A stretch of DNA of 64,000 bases from an uncultured Euryhalocaulis sp. GTDB taxonomy: Bacteria; Pseudomonadota; Alphaproteobacteria; Caulobacterales; Maricaulaceae. Of this stretch, positions 17,797 through 29,013 are shown piece by piece (within the stretch, counting starts at the first letter, position 1; every line of letters starts with the position of its first letter). The notes beneath the pieces were generated by a model. It was not told the origin of the DNA. It saw nothing but the letters and a program-made list of their open reading frames with translations, and did no database searches. The translations under genes and the position numbers were made by a program. The stretch covers positions 1 to 64,000 of the forward strand of contig CAJXKJ010000004.1 in assembly GCA_913055605.1 (NCBI GenBank). Direction: 5' to 3'.

Positions 17797-19464
17797 TCAG
17801 CTTGCGTAGTCGATTCCGCCGTCCTTACGGGCGATCGGCATCTCCCGCAGGGTCAAAGGCCGGTAGTCCGGAGTCAGCACCGTGTCGACCGCGACATAGG
17901 TCGCCGTTCCGGCCTCCGGAGTCAGCTCCACGCGGACATAGCCCTGGTGCAGATTGTCGGTCCAGACGACCTCCTCCACCGCCTCGGCGAAGATTTCGTC
18001 CAGCCGCGCGGCGGTGGATTCGTCCCAGCCCGATTCGACGAAATCGCCGGGCGATGACACGCCGGCCGTTCCCAGCTCCAGCCCCATCGGCCGCCCCTGC
18101 CCGTCATGCAGGCGGTTGGCCCAGAAGCTGTGGCTGTCGCCGGTCAGGACCAGAAGGTCGGTGGCCCCCGCCTCCCGGCAAAGCGCATAGAAATTCTCCC
18201 GCGCCGCGGCGTAGCCGTCCCAGGTGTCGGTATAGAAGGGCAGGCCCAGCTGGCCTTTCCAGATCAGAGCCTGTTTCGCGAGCGGGATCTCGCCATTCGC
18301 GTCCGGCTCCGGAACCACGCCGTATGCGGTGACGTCCGGCACGGGCATCCGCGCCATCGGGATGGCGTTGCCGAGGATGCGCCAGGGCTGGCCGGCCGCG
18401 ACCGACTGCTCCAGCGCCGCGCGCAGCGTCGCCTCCATCTCCGCGCTCAGCATCCGGCGCGACGGATCGCCGATCACCTCAGCCAGAAACGTCCCGACGG
18501 CCTCCGGCGAGGTCAGCTCCTCGACATAATCCTTATAGTCCACCTGCCGGCCGCGGCCGGTGTGGCGGCTTTCCATCGTGACCAGCGTCGCCAGGTCACC
18601 GAAGACATAGGTGCGCCAGAACTGGGCGCGCTCCATGCCGGGCGCCGGCTCGCGGATCGGCATCCATTCATAATAGGCGCGGATCGAGGCCTCCCGCCGC
18701 GCGGCCCAGTCGCCTTCAGTGTCCGGCTGATGGTTCTGCGCCCCGCCCGTCCAGGGATTGTTGGCGCTCTCATGGTCGTCCCACAGCGCCAGCAGCGGAT
18801 GCGCGGCCAGCATGGCCTGGCTGCCCGCGTCCGATTTGTACTGGGCGTGGCGAGTCCGGTAGTCGGACAGCGAGACGATCTCGTGCGCCGGCGCATGCAC
18901 GCGGCCGATCGCGCTTGCGGTCTCCCCGCCCCACTCATCCGCGCCGTATTCGTAGAGATAGTCGCCGGTGTGCAGGACGAAATCGATCGCCGGGTCGCTG
19001 GCGATCTCCTGATAGGCGTTGAAGAAGCCGAACGCGTAGTTGGAGCAGGACACCAGAGCGACGCCCAGCCGTTCGACATGACCTTCCGGCAGCGTGCGCG
19101 TGCGCCCGGTCATGGAGGTCTCGCCGTCCGCGATGAAGCGGTAATAGACGGTCTGCCCCGCCGCCAGCGGCCCGGCGATCACCTTCACGGTATGATCGGC
19201 GTCCGAAACCGCCTCCGCTTCCCCGCTCAGCAGGATGTCCGTGAAGGCTTCATCTTCGGCCAGCTCCCACCGCACCGGCATGCTGTCCCGGTCCGTGGTG
19301 ACGCGCGTCCACAGGACGATACTGGAATAATCCGGGTCGCCGCTCGCCACGCCGTGGCGGAACAGCACGCCCGTGCTCTGGGCCGCTGCCTTGCCGGCAT
19401 AGGGGGCGGCCGCGCCCGCGGCGCCGAAAAGGGTCAGGGCCTGACGGCGATTGAGTTTGGTCAT
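17797..19464 (-). CDS. phoD: Alkaline phosphatase D family, Tat-exported
   Basis: The 555-residue enzyme begins MTKLNRRQALTLFGAAG, a Tat signal typical of PhoD. The PhoD N-terminal domain contains the DPDYSSIVLWTRV block. Metal-binding stretches of the catalytic domain are visible in order: VSCSNYAFGFF, VLHTGDYLYEYG, LLALWDDHESANNPW, and VLTGDSHSFWANRL near the C-terminus. PhoD enzymes are Ca/Fe phosphodiesterase-phosphatases that release phosphate from organic esters in the periplasm. The gene follows a TonB-receptor gene by 78 bases on the same strand, so the pair probably handles one organophosphate substrate. I could not assign the exact substrate. No convincing Pho box was found. Confidence 0.9.
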   Translation of the reverse strand: MTKLNRRQALTLFGAAGAAAPYAGKAAAQSTGVLFRHGVASGDPDYSSIVLWTRVTTDRDSMPVRWELAEDEAFTDILLSGEAEAVSDADHTVKVIAGPLAAGQTVYYRFIADGETSMTGRTRTLPEGHVERLGVALVSCSNYAFGFFNAYQEIASDPAIDFVLHTGDYLYEYGADEWGGETASAIGRVHAPAHEIVSLSDYRTRHAQYKSDAGSQAMLAAHPLLALWDDHESANNPWTGGAQNHQPDTEGDWAARREASIRAYYEWMPIREPAPGMERAQFWRTYVFGDLATLVTMESRHTGRGRQVDYKDYVEELTSPEAVGTFLAEVIGDPSRRMLSAEMEATLRAALEQSVAAGQPWRILGNAIPMARMPVPDVTAYGVVPEPDANGEIPLAKQALIWKGQLGLPFYTDTWDGYAAARENFYALCREAGATDLLVLTGDSHSFWANRLHDGQGRPMGLELGTAGVSSPGDFVESGWDESTAARLDEIFAEAVEEVVWTDNLHQGYVRVELTPEAGTATYVAVDTVLTPDYRPLTLREMPIARKDGGIDYAS

Positions 19465-19542
19465 GTCCAGCGCTCCGAAAATCTCTCCAGCCCGCGGGCC
19501 GGCATGGCGGGCGGCCCCGGGGGGACCGCCCGCCGCTGCAGG

Positions 19543-21954
19543 TTAGAAACCGGCCGTGACAGTCAGCACCGCGGTGCGCGGCGATGCGATCCAGGCGGCG
19601 TTTCCGGAGATGCCGCCCAGATAGTCCTCGTCCAGCACGTTGTTGACGGTCAGACGGGCCTCGAAGGAGTCCAGCGCGTCGGAGAACGCCTCCAGCTGCA
19701 CGCCCAGATACAGGTCCGTTTCCAGGTGGTCGTCGGCGACCCAGCTGTTGCTGACGTCGACGAAGCGGTCGCCGACGAATTTCGCCGACACGCCGCCGAA
19801 GAAATATCCGCGCTCGAAATCGGTGGAGAGCACGAACATGTTTTCCGGGATGCCGGTCACGCGGTTGCCGGGCGTGATGCCCTGCGCCGCGTCGACCAGC
19901 GGGTCGCCGGTGCCGATATAGGTGGAGTCGTTGTAGGTGTAGGAGGAATAGACCGACCAGTTCTCGTTGATCAGAATCTGGGCCGCGACCTCCACGCCCT
20001 GGGACTCAATGCCGCCGGCGTTGAAGAAGGAGCCGCTGGTGCCGACCAGATAGTCGGGCCCGGCGACCGTGGTGTTCGACAGGAAGAACAGCCGGTCCTC
20101 GAACGTCGTGTTGAAATAGGTCAGCGACCCGCGCACGCGGCTGCCGACATAGCGCGCGCCGACTTCCCAGTTCTCCGCCGTTTCCGGATCGGGCAGCGGC
20201 GCCTCTTCGCCGGCATCGACCACGCCGTTGCCATTGGTGTCCGTGCCGGTCCGTTCCACCACCGCGTCGCTGATCGACTTGAAGTTCTCCGCATAGCCGG
20301 CGAACAGCTCCAGCCCGTCCGCGAAGGCCGGCTGATAGGAGACGCCGCCCGACCACAGCAGGTCGGAGTCGCTTTCGACAGAGAAATTGGTGAACGCGTT
20401 CGCCGGGGCGAACACGTCCATCCGCTCGACCTCGTTATTGAACTGCTTCACGCCGCCGCGGACGGTGATGTCGCCGAACGTGATGGAGTCCTCGGCGTAC
20501 CATTTGAACGTCGTCTGCGGGAACTCGACGCTGTATTGCTGCCAATACGCGGTCTCGTCGTACTCATAGCCGACGCGCGCGTCGGTCAGCAGGTGCCAGT
20601 CGCGATACTCGTAGCGCGTGGCGTCTTCGTACCAGAGGCCGACGCGCAGCGTGTTGTCGATATTGCCGAAATTCGCCGTCCAGTCCGCGTCGGCGGTGAA
20701 GCCGGTACGTTCCTTCTGGTAATGCGTGTGGCGATAGGACTGAACCGGGATCGCCGTCGCCGGATAGCAGCCCGGATCGTACTCCGGACCCGCCCCGCCA
20801 TAGGGGAAGGTGATGGTGGATTCGCAGGTCGGGTCCGGCGACAGCGCCTCGCCCGCCGCATCGACGAAGAACAGCCGTCCCAGCGCCGCGCCGCCCTGGA
20901 CCGGGCTGGACAGCGACAGTTCGGACTCCGCCCCAGTGTCGGCGATGATGTCCACGACATAGGGCGGCAGCCAGTCGCCGCGGCCGTCCTGATCGTGGCG
21001 ATAGGCGCCGGCGTTCAGCGTGAAGCCGTCGAACAGCTCCCGCTCGACCTGCAGATAGGCGAAGCCGTTCTCGCGCAGGGTCGACCAGCCCTTGCGGTAC
21101 ATCTGGTTGACGTAGGGAATGGACGTCCACTCATCGATCAGACGGTCCCATTCCTTGTTCTCTTCCCACTCGGCCTCGGAATAGAGCTGCTCGTAATTGT
21201 CCTCGTGCGTCTCGTCGAAAGAGAGGTAGGCGGTCAGGCCCCAGCCGCCGACATCGCCGGCGATCTTCGCCGCGAAGTGGTCGCGCTCGTTCTCCGCCGA
21301 CTGGTTCACCCAGTCGGTCGCCGATTGGGTGGAGACGGAGAACCAGGCCGCCAGGTCCGTATTGCCGATCAGGCCGGTGTCGTAGCTGACATAGGCGCGC
21401 TTGGCGTCGAAATCGCCGTATGCGCCGGAAACGGTGGCGCGCGCCTCGTCCAGCGGGTCGCGCGTGGTGAAGTTCAGCGTGCCGCCCAGCGCCTCGTTGG
21501 AGCGGGAGGCGATGTCCGCGGTGCCCTGCGACACGATGATGCCGCCCAGATTCTGGGTGTCGATATAGCGGTTGGCCTTGGAGCCGCCGCCATAGTTGGA
21601 GTTGCCGTTCGGGAGGCCGTCGATCGTGATGCCGATCTGCTGTTCGGACAGGTTGGACTGGAAGCCGCGGATCGCGACGCCCGTCGACCAGTCGTCGAAG
21701 CCGAACTGGTCGCCCTCGGTCACGTGCACGCCGGGCAGATTGTCGATCTGGGCCAGCACGCTGGTCAGCGGCGCCTGCTGGTTCGCCATTTCACGGGTCG
21801 TCTCGTTCGACGAATAGGTCCGGCCCGACCCGACCACCACGACAACGTCGGATGCGGCGGCGTCCGTCACGCCCGCGCCTTGCGCGTGCGCCATGCCGGA
21901 CAGAAGGCCAAGGCTCGTACCGGCCAGAAGTCCGGATTTCCAGATCGCGTTCAT
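19543..21954 (-). CDS. TonB-dependent outer-membrane receptor
   Basis: The start is ATG 21954 (MNAIWKSGLLAGTSLG), with a signal peptide ending at AHAQ. The 803-residue receptor has a plug domain (LAQIDNLPGVHVTEGDQFG, then VAIRGFQSNLSEQQIGITIDG) and a long beta-barrel. It ends in a phenylalanine (VLTVTAGF), as outer-membrane porins and receptors do. The ligand cannot be read from sequence. Its direct neighbour phoD suggests a phosphorylated or phosphodiester substrate; this is inference. The 338-base gap 21955-22292 upstream holds a 7-bp inverted repeat, an A/T-rich stretch that could be the promoter, and the terminator of the next gene. Confidence 0.9.
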   Translation of the reverse strand: MNAIWKSGLLAGTSLGLLSGMAHAQGAGVTDAAASDVVVVVGSGRTYSSNETTREMANQQAPLTSVLAQIDNLPGVHVTEGDQFGFDDWSTGVAIRGFQSNLSEQQIGITIDGLPNGNSNYGGGSKANRYIDTQNLGGIIVSQGTADIASRSNEALGGTLNFTTRDPLDEARATVSGAYGDFDAKRAYVSYDTGLIGNTDLAAWFSVSTQSATDWVNQSAENERDHFAAKIAGDVGGWGLTAYLSFDETHEDNYEQLYSEAEWEENKEWDRLIDEWTSIPYVNQMYRKGWSTLRENGFAYLQVERELFDGFTLNAGAYRHDQDGRGDWLPPYVVDIIADTGAESELSLSSPVQGGAALGRLFFVDAAGEALSPDPTCESTITFPYGGAGPEYDPGCYPATAIPVQSYRHTHYQKERTGFTADADWTANFGNIDNTLRVGLWYEDATRYEYRDWHLLTDARVGYEYDETAYWQQYSVEFPQTTFKWYAEDSITFGDITVRGGVKQFNNEVERMDVFAPANAFTNFSVESDSDLLWSGGVSYQPAFADGLELFAGYAENFKSISDAVVERTGTDTNGNGVVDAGEEAPLPDPETAENWEVGARYVGSRVRGSLTYFNTTFEDRLFFLSNTTVAGPDYLVGTSGSFFNAGGIESQGVEVAAQILINENWSVYSSYTYNDSTYIGTGDPLVDAAQGITPGNRVTGIPENMFVLSTDFERGYFFGGVSAKFVGDRFVDVSNSWVADDHLETDLYLGVQLEAFSDALDSFEARLTVNNVLDEDYLGGISGNAAWIASPRTAVLTVTAGF

Positions 21955-22190
21955 ATTCCCCCTCGCGTTCGCCAGCGCGGCCGGCCCTTCCCTCGGGCCG
22001 ATCAGAAACACCGCGCTGCAGGATCGAACCGCCGCGCATCGCGCCGGCTCGTTTCGGGGGATTAGGCGCGCCGGATGACGGCTCGATCACAATTCCATTT
22101 CAGGAAATTGGCGTTGTATTTAATTCATGGATCGAACATCGGTCTGAAAAATGACCGCCGCACATCGGTCACAGTATAAATTCGGATATA

Positions 22191-22213
22191 CGCCGCGCGT
22201 TATTCACGCGGCG
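22191..22213. repeat. Inverted repeat upstream of the TonB receptor
   Basis: CGCCGCG (22191-22197) and CGCGGCG (22207-22213) are perfect complements around a 9-base spacer. It lies between the LigM-like gene's terminator and the receptor start, so it may be an operator or RNA hairpin. Its role is unknown. Confidence 0.4.
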
Positions 22214-22236
22214 TCCCGGGGTTCAGACACAAAGAA

Positions 22237-22262
22237 AGCGGGCCCCGTTTCCGGGACCCGCT
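22237..22262 (-). terminator. Rho-independent terminator of the LigM-like gene
   Basis: In the minus sense an 11-bp stem (AGCGGGTCCCG/CGGGGCCCGCT, one G-T pair) is capped by a GAAA tetraloop and followed by TTCTTT. It lies 31 bases past the stop at 22293 and insulates the LigM-like gene from the receptor gene. Confidence 0.8.
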
Positions 22263-22292
22263 TCCAACGTCTGATTTTACGCGATGTCGGTC

Positions 22293-24140
<1,848 letters not shown>

Positions 24141-25313
24141 ATGAACGTCGCGGGCGTGTCGCATTTCCGGGAGCTGGCGCAGCAGCACCTGCCCAACTTC
24201 CTGTTCCAGTACATCGATGGCGGCGCCTATCAGGAGCAGACGCTGGAAGCCAACCGCGCGGACCTGCGCGACATGGTGTTCCGCCAGCGCGCGCTGGTGG
24301 ACGTCACCGAGATGGATCTCAGCACGAACCTGTTCGGCATGGACATGTCGATGCCGGTAGGCCTGGGCCCGATCGGCCTGGCCGGCATGTACCGCCGCCG
24401 GGGCGAGACGATGGCCGCCCGCGCCGCGGTCCGCGCCGGCCTGCCCTTCGTCCTGTCCTCCCTGGCCCTGTGCGATCTGGAAGAGGTCGGCGCGGCGATC
24501 AACGCGCCCTTCTGGTTCCAGCTCTATGTCGTGAAGGACCGCGGCTTCGTCCGCGACTTGATCCAGCGGGCCAAGGATGTCGGCTGCACCGCCCTGTTCC
24601 ACACCGTGGACGTTCCGGTCACCGCCGTGCGCTGGCGCGACATCCGCTCCGGCCTGTCGGCCCAGCCGAGCTTCGCGGGCGGGATCAAATGGTGGTGGGA
24701 GATTCTGACTCACCCGTCCTGGGCCTGGGACGTCGGCGTGATGGGCAAGCCGCATGGTTGCGGCAACCTCACCCCGGTGATGGGCAAGAATCCGAAGCTG
24801 AACGACTACTGGAAATGGGTCGGCCAGAATCTGGACGCCAGCATTACCTGGAAGGACTACGACTTCATCCGGGAGCAATGGGACGGCCCCCTCATCATCA
24901 AGGGGATCATGGACCCGGAGGACGCGCGGACCGCGGCCTCGGTCGGCATCGACGGCGTGGTCGTCACCAATCACGGCGGACGTCAGCTCGACGGCGCGCC
25001 CTCCACCATCTCCATGCTGCCGCGCATCGTGGAGGCGGCCGGCGACAAGCTGGCCGTGACGATGGATGGCGGCGTGCGTTCCGGCGGCGACGTGCTGAAG
25101 GCGCTGGCCTGCGGCGCCAAGGGCGTCTTCCTCGGCCGGGCCTGGGCCTACGCCCTGGCCGGCGCCGGGGAAAAGGGCGTCGACCTGATGCTGGCGCAGA
25201 TCCGGCAGGAGCTGGCGTCGGAGATGGCGATGTGCGGCGTTACTTCCGTACAGGACATTCGCGCCCAGGACGTTTTGGACCCCCGCACGCTGCGCGATAT
25301 CCGGGACGTGTAA
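24141..25313 (+). CDS. FMN-dependent alpha-hydroxy-acid dehydrogenase (L-lactate/mandelate type)
   Basis: Start is ATG 24141, behind GAAGGGGA; the frame extends upstream to 24054 but without such a site. The 390-residue protein opens FRELAQQHLPNFLFQYIDGGA, the usual N-terminus of LldD-like enzymes. FMN and substrate motifs include PVGLGPIGLAG, the KGIMDPEDA stretch with a Lys, and the catalytic TNHGGRQLDGAPSTI with its His and Arg. The GGVRSGGDVLKALACGAKGVFLGR phosphate-binding region is split here: GGVRSGGDVLKA and KGVFLGRAW. It oxidises a 2-hydroxy acid and passes electrons to quinone or cytochrome c. Lactate and mandelate both remain possible. It is divergent from the LigM-like gene. Confidence 0.9.
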   Translation: MNVAGVSHFRELAQQHLPNFLFQYIDGGAYQEQTLEANRADLRDMVFRQRALVDVTEMDLSTNLFGMDMSMPVGLGPIGLAGMYRRRGETMAARAAVRAGLPFVLSSLALCDLEEVGAAINAPFWFQLYVVKDRGFVRDLIQRAKDVGCTALFHTVDVPVTAVRWRDIRSGLSAQPSFAGGIKWWWEILTHPSWAWDVGVMGKPHGCGNLTPVMGKNPKLNDYWKWVGQNLDASITWKDYDFIREQWDGPLIIKGIMDPEDARTAASVGIDGVVVTNHGGRQLDGAPSTISMLPRIVEAAGDKLAVTMDGGVRSGGDVLKALACGAKGVFLGRAWAYALAGAGEKGVDLMLAQIRQELASEMAMCGVTSVQDIRAQDVLDPRTLRDIRDV

Positions 25314-25331
25314 CCGGGTCTGTAACCGGGT
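25309..25331. repeat. Tandem 11-bp direct repeat overlapping a stop codon
   Basis: TGTAACCGGGT occurs twice (25309-25319 and 25321-25331), one base apart. The first copy contains the dehydrogenase stop codon TAA and the second supplies a duplicate stop. It looks like a small tandem duplication. Confidence 0.5.
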
Positions 25332-25443
25332 GACACGTCCGTCCGAACGGTTATTCGCGTGCGTTTCATCCCCCGCCTGTGCGGTTTCCCTCTGAACGAC
25401 AACGGAGCGGGCGCTTCTACGCCCGTCCACCAGAGGGGAAGCA

Positions 25444-27474
25444 ATGACCAGGAACCCGAACCGGGCCGCGCTGTGTGCGGCCGTCAGTCTCGCCGCGGTG
25501 TGTGCGGCCGCGCCCGCCATGGCGCAGGAAGCCCAGGACGCTCAGCAGGCTTCGTCCGCCTCGCCGTCGGACGTCGTCTATGTCTATGGCCGCAGCCTTG
25601 AGACGACGCTGCCGCAGGAGCTTGCCGAGTACGGCTCCGACCTCGTGATGCTCGGGCGCGACACGATCTCGCGCAACAACTACGCCGACGCGCATCAGGC
25701 CCTGCAGATGCAGGTGCCCGGCCTCTATATCCTGCCGCGCGGCCCGTTCTCCTATTCCGACGTCTCGATCCAGGGCTCGCGCATCGGCGACGTGCTGTGG
25801 CTGGTCGACGGCGTGCGCATCAATAACCGCCTGTATCCCGGCACGCTGTCCGACACCCTGCCCGCCAACATCATCGAGCGGATCGAGGTGCTGAAGGGCG
25901 GCGAGTCGCTGTTCTACGGCACCGGCGCGGCCGGCGGCGTGATCAATATCGTCACGCGCGATTTCTCGGACACGCTGGGGGGCGAGATCCGCGGCGGCGT
26001 CGACTCCGCCTTCGGCTACAACATCTCCGGCATGGTCCGCGGCCCGGCTGGCCCGGGCAATTTCGTCGCCTATGCGGGCTTCGACGAGTCGGACGGCATC
26101 CCGGCCTTCAGCCATACCGAGCCCAGCACCACGATGGACCGGCGTCCCTACGAGATCTGGAATATCGGCGGGAAATACGGCCTGGACGTCACCGACGACC
26201 TGCGCGTCAGCGCCCAGTACCAGCACACCGAAGGCGATATCGCCAACACCGGGCCGACCCGCATCTATCGCTCCAACAATGAGCGGAACGAGGAGATCGC
26301 CAGCCTCCGCCTCGACTACACCCCGAACGAGACGGCCCAGTTCTTCGTGAAGGCCTATTATCACGACTGGGACACGACCTATGGCCGCATCCGGAACGAC
26401 GTGAACAATCCGGGCCAGCTGATCTACGACTATTCCGACGCCTATTGGGGCTATGAGGATTACGGCCTGAACGCCCTCGGCAAGTTCCGCCTGCATCGCG
26501 GGCTGGAATATCTGGTCGGCTACGACTTCCAGAAATACAGCGCCGAGGACGATGTCTGGGTGATCGCGCCGATGACCGAGGAGGTGCACGCCATCTTCGG
26601 CCAGGTCCGCACGACCGAGGACTTCATCAAGAACGGCCTGTTCGCCATCGGCGTCCGGCATAACGAGGCCGGCGGCTCCGCCACGGTCTGGAACGCCAAC
26701 GGCAAATACAATTTCACCGACCAGCTCTATGTGCAGGGCATGGTGGGCACCAACTTCCTGCTGCCCAGCGCCGAACAGCTCTTCCTGAACGAGCCGTGTT
26801 GCGAGGCCGGCAACCCGAACCTGGAGCCGGAAGAAAGCTTGAACGCCAACGCCTCCATCGGCGGCAACACGGGCCAGTTCTACTGGCAGGGCACGTATTT
26901 CTGGCGGCAGATCGACAACATCATCACCGCCGACTACGCCGACCCCGCCTTCCCGAACGGCGTGTTCGTGAACGGCGACGGCCAGGTGGAGGTGAACGGG
27001 TTCGAACTGCTGGGCGGCTTCGCCCTCACCGAGGAATGGACCACCGAGGCCAGCTACACCAACACCCGCTCGCGCGAGGAAGGCGCCGGCGAACAGTTCG
27101 CCCGCATTCCGCGCCAGCAGGCCAAGGCGTCGCTGAACTACGATAACGGGCGGTTCGGCGGCGGTTTCGACACGCGCTGGGTCGGCGACACGTTCGTGTC
27201 GGTCCCTGGCGTCGCGAACCGGCTGAACTATGGCGACTATGTCGTCGCCGACCTGTCCCTGTTCGCCTATGTCGACTCCGACCGCCGGACCCAGATCAGC
27301 CTGCGGGTCGAGAACATCCTGGACCACGACTACGGACGTCCGGGGACGGACCTCTATGATAGCTCTCGCGCGGCGGGCGAGACCAGCTGCCGGTCCGCGA
27401 CGGCGAACTGTTTCACCTATCTGACCCTGGGGTCGCCGCAGACCTTCCGCTTCTCCATCCAGCGGACCTTCTAG
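25444..27474 (+). CDS. TonB-dependent receptor, BtuB-like layout
   Basis: The 676-residue receptor starts at ATG 25444, behind AGGGGAAGCA. The signal peptide ends near PAMAQ. The plug includes ALQMQVPGLYILPRG, DVSIQGSRIGDVLWLVDG and the ERIEVLKGGESLFYG segment before the barrel, which ends FRFSIQRTF. The single-Phe end is standard for outer-membrane insertion. It is followed 34 bases later by a PepSY membrane protein, a pairing typical of iron-siderophore or metal-cofactor uptake. The substrate is not readable; the region upstream shows no Fur site or cobalamin-riboswitch element that I recognise. Confidence 0.9.
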   Translation: MTRNPNRAALCAAVSLAAVCAAAPAMAQEAQDAQQASSASPSDVVYVYGRSLETTLPQELAEYGSDLVMLGRDTISRNNYADAHQALQMQVPGLYILPRGPFSYSDVSIQGSRIGDVLWLVDGVRINNRLYPGTLSDTLPANIIERIEVLKGGESLFYGTGAAGGVINIVTRDFSDTLGGEIRGGVDSAFGYNISGMVRGPAGPGNFVAYAGFDESDGIPAFSHTEPSTTMDRRPYEIWNIGGKYGLDVTDDLRVSAQYQHTEGDIANTGPTRIYRSNNERNEEIASLRLDYTPNETAQFFVKAYYHDWDTTYGRIRNDVNNPGQLIYDYSDAYWGYEDYGLNALGKFRLHRGLEYLVGYDFQKYSAEDDVWVIAPMTEEVHAIFGQVRTTEDFIKNGLFAIGVRHNEAGGSATVWNANGKYNFTDQLYVQGMVGTNFLLPSAEQLFLNEPCCEAGNPNLEPEESLNANASIGGNTGQFYWQGTYFWRQIDNIITADYADPAFPNGVFVNGDGQVEVNGFELLGGFALTEEWTTEASYTNTRSREEGAGEQFARIPRQQAKASLNYDNGRFGGGFDTRWVGDTFVSVPGVANRLNYGDYVVADLSLFAYVDSDRRTQISLRVENILDHDYGRPGTDLYDSSRAAGETSCRSATANCFTYLTLGSPQTFRFSIQRTF

Positions 27475-27508
27475 GCGAAGACCTCAAAACCGGACACGCT
27501 CGGCCAGC

Positions 27509-28966
27509 ATGAAACTCATCCTGTTCATCCACCGCTATCTCGGCGTCGCCGTGGGCCTGCTCATGGTCCTGTGGTGCCTGTCGGGGTTCGTGATGATGTA
27601 CCAGGGCTGGCCGCGCGTGGCGCCGGAAGACCGTATACAGGGCCTACCTCCCTTGGGCTCTGTGGAGCGCCGCGCTCTCTCCGATATCCCGATTGCGGAA
27701 GACGCGGCGCTCAACTCATTCCGCGTGGAGTCCCTGGCCGGAACCCCCGTCCTGCGGACTTCACGCGGAATCTATAATCTGCACGACGGGGCGGAGCTTC
27801 AGGAAGCCTCCCAGCAGGACGCCCGCTCAGCCGCCCTCGCCTTCGCCGCCGCGCACGGCTTCGCCGGCGCGCCGGACGCGGGCGAATTGGCCGGCTACGA
27901 CCAGTGGACGATTCAGGAGCGCCGCTCGGCGCCCTTCTGGCGGTTCCGGTTCGACGGGCCGGACGCCGCTATCGTCTATGTCTCGACCTCCGGCGAGGTC
28001 GCCCAGGCGACGACCGGCCGTGAGCGTTTCTGGACCTGGCTCGGCGCCATCCCGCACTGGCTCTATCCGCGCATGCTGCGGGAGCACGCCGGGACCTGGA
28101 CCCAGGTCGTGATCTGGACCTCCGCGCTCGGCGTCTTCCTCACCGTCACCGGCCTCTATGTCGGCATCGTGCGCTTCCGCCGCCGGCCGAACGGAAGCTG
28201 GTCGCCCTACCGAAAGGTCTGGATGTGGCACCATTATACGGGGCTGGCCTTCGGCGTTTTCACCCTGACCTGGGTGTTCAGCGGTCTGCTGACCATGGGC
28301 CCGTTCTGGCCGATGCAGTCGCGGCCGTTTCCGGAGGCGTATGGCCTGGCAGGCCAGCCCGCATGGAGCGAGGCGCGGCCGGTTCTGGAGGCCGCGCTCG
28401 CCCGGCCGGACGCCGCCGACATGGTCCAGATCGAATCCGCGCCGCTGGGCGGCGCGCCCTTCCTGCTGGCCCGCTATGCTGACGGGCGCGTCTTGCGCCT
28501 GGGCGAAGGCGGGGCCGAAGCGCCGCTGGGCGATGCGGAAATCCGCGACGTGTTCGCGGCGGCGGGCGGCCCCCTGCCCGTCGCGGATCTGGAGCTGCTG
28601 GAGCGGGAAGACGCCTATTATTACGGCCATCACCGTACGGTGGAGCTGCCGGTCTGGCGCGCCCGAACCCGGGAAGACAGCCCCCGCCTGCTCTATCTCA
28701 GCGCCCAGTCCGGCCGTCTGCTGCGCGCCTATGACGGCGGCAGCAAAGCGCACCGCTGGCTGGAGAGCGGCCTGCACAGCTTCGATTTCCCGGGCCTGCG
28801 GAACCGCCCGGTCTGGGATGTCGTGGTCCTGACCCTGCTCGCCGGGGTCACATTGCTCTGCGCGATCGGCGTCTGGCTGTCCTGGGAGCGGGTCCGGCGC
28901 GACTTCCGTTTCCTGACGCGGAAGCGGCGCGGCAAGGCGCGCCGGCGCGCGGCGACGGGCGGCTGA
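27509..28966 (+). CDS. PepSY-domain inner-membrane protein
   Basis: This 485-residue protein starts at ATG 27509. It has a first membrane segment (IHRYLGVAVGLLMVLWCLSG), then a periplasmic PepSY-like region, and further membrane segments near SALGVFLTVTGLYVGIV, LTWVFSGLLTMGPFW and VVLTLLAGVTLLCAIGVW. His residues beside these helices (HRYLG, WHHYTG) may bind heme. Such proteins sit next to TonB receptors for siderophores and are thought to reduce iron or act in uptake. It is co-directional with the receptor and likely in one transcript with it. Confidence 0.87.
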   Translation: MKLILFIHRYLGVAVGLLMVLWCLSGFVMMYQGWPRVAPEDRIQGLPPLGSVERRALSDIPIAEDAALNSFRVESLAGTPVLRTSRGIYNLHDGAELQEASQQDARSAALAFAAAHGFAGAPDAGELAGYDQWTIQERRSAPFWRFRFDGPDAAIVYVSTSGEVAQATTGRERFWTWLGAIPHWLYPRMLREHAGTWTQVVIWTSALGVFLTVTGLYVGIVRFRRRPNGSWSPYRKVWMWHHYTGLAFGVFTLTWVFSGLLTMGPFWPMQSRPFPEAYGLAGQPAWSEARPVLEAALARPDAADMVQIESAPLGGAPFLLARYADGRVLRLGEGGAEAPLGDAEIRDVFAAAGGPLPVADLELLEREDAYYYGHHRTVELPVWRARTREDSPRLLYLSAQSGRLLRAYDGGSKAHRWLESGLHSFDFPGLRNRPVWDVVVLTLLAGVTLLCAIGVWLSWERVRRDFRFLTRKRRGKARRRAATGG

Positions 28967-29013
28967 CCGGACGCCCTTTTAATTTGGGCGGCGGCGGGCC
29001 ATCTAGGCGCTCG

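Noticed and set aside
22168-22174. Pho-box-like CTGTGAC half-site (minus sense) upstream of the PhoD-linked TonB receptor
   Set aside because: No second half-repeat occurs at the 11-base spacing; one half-site is not enough.
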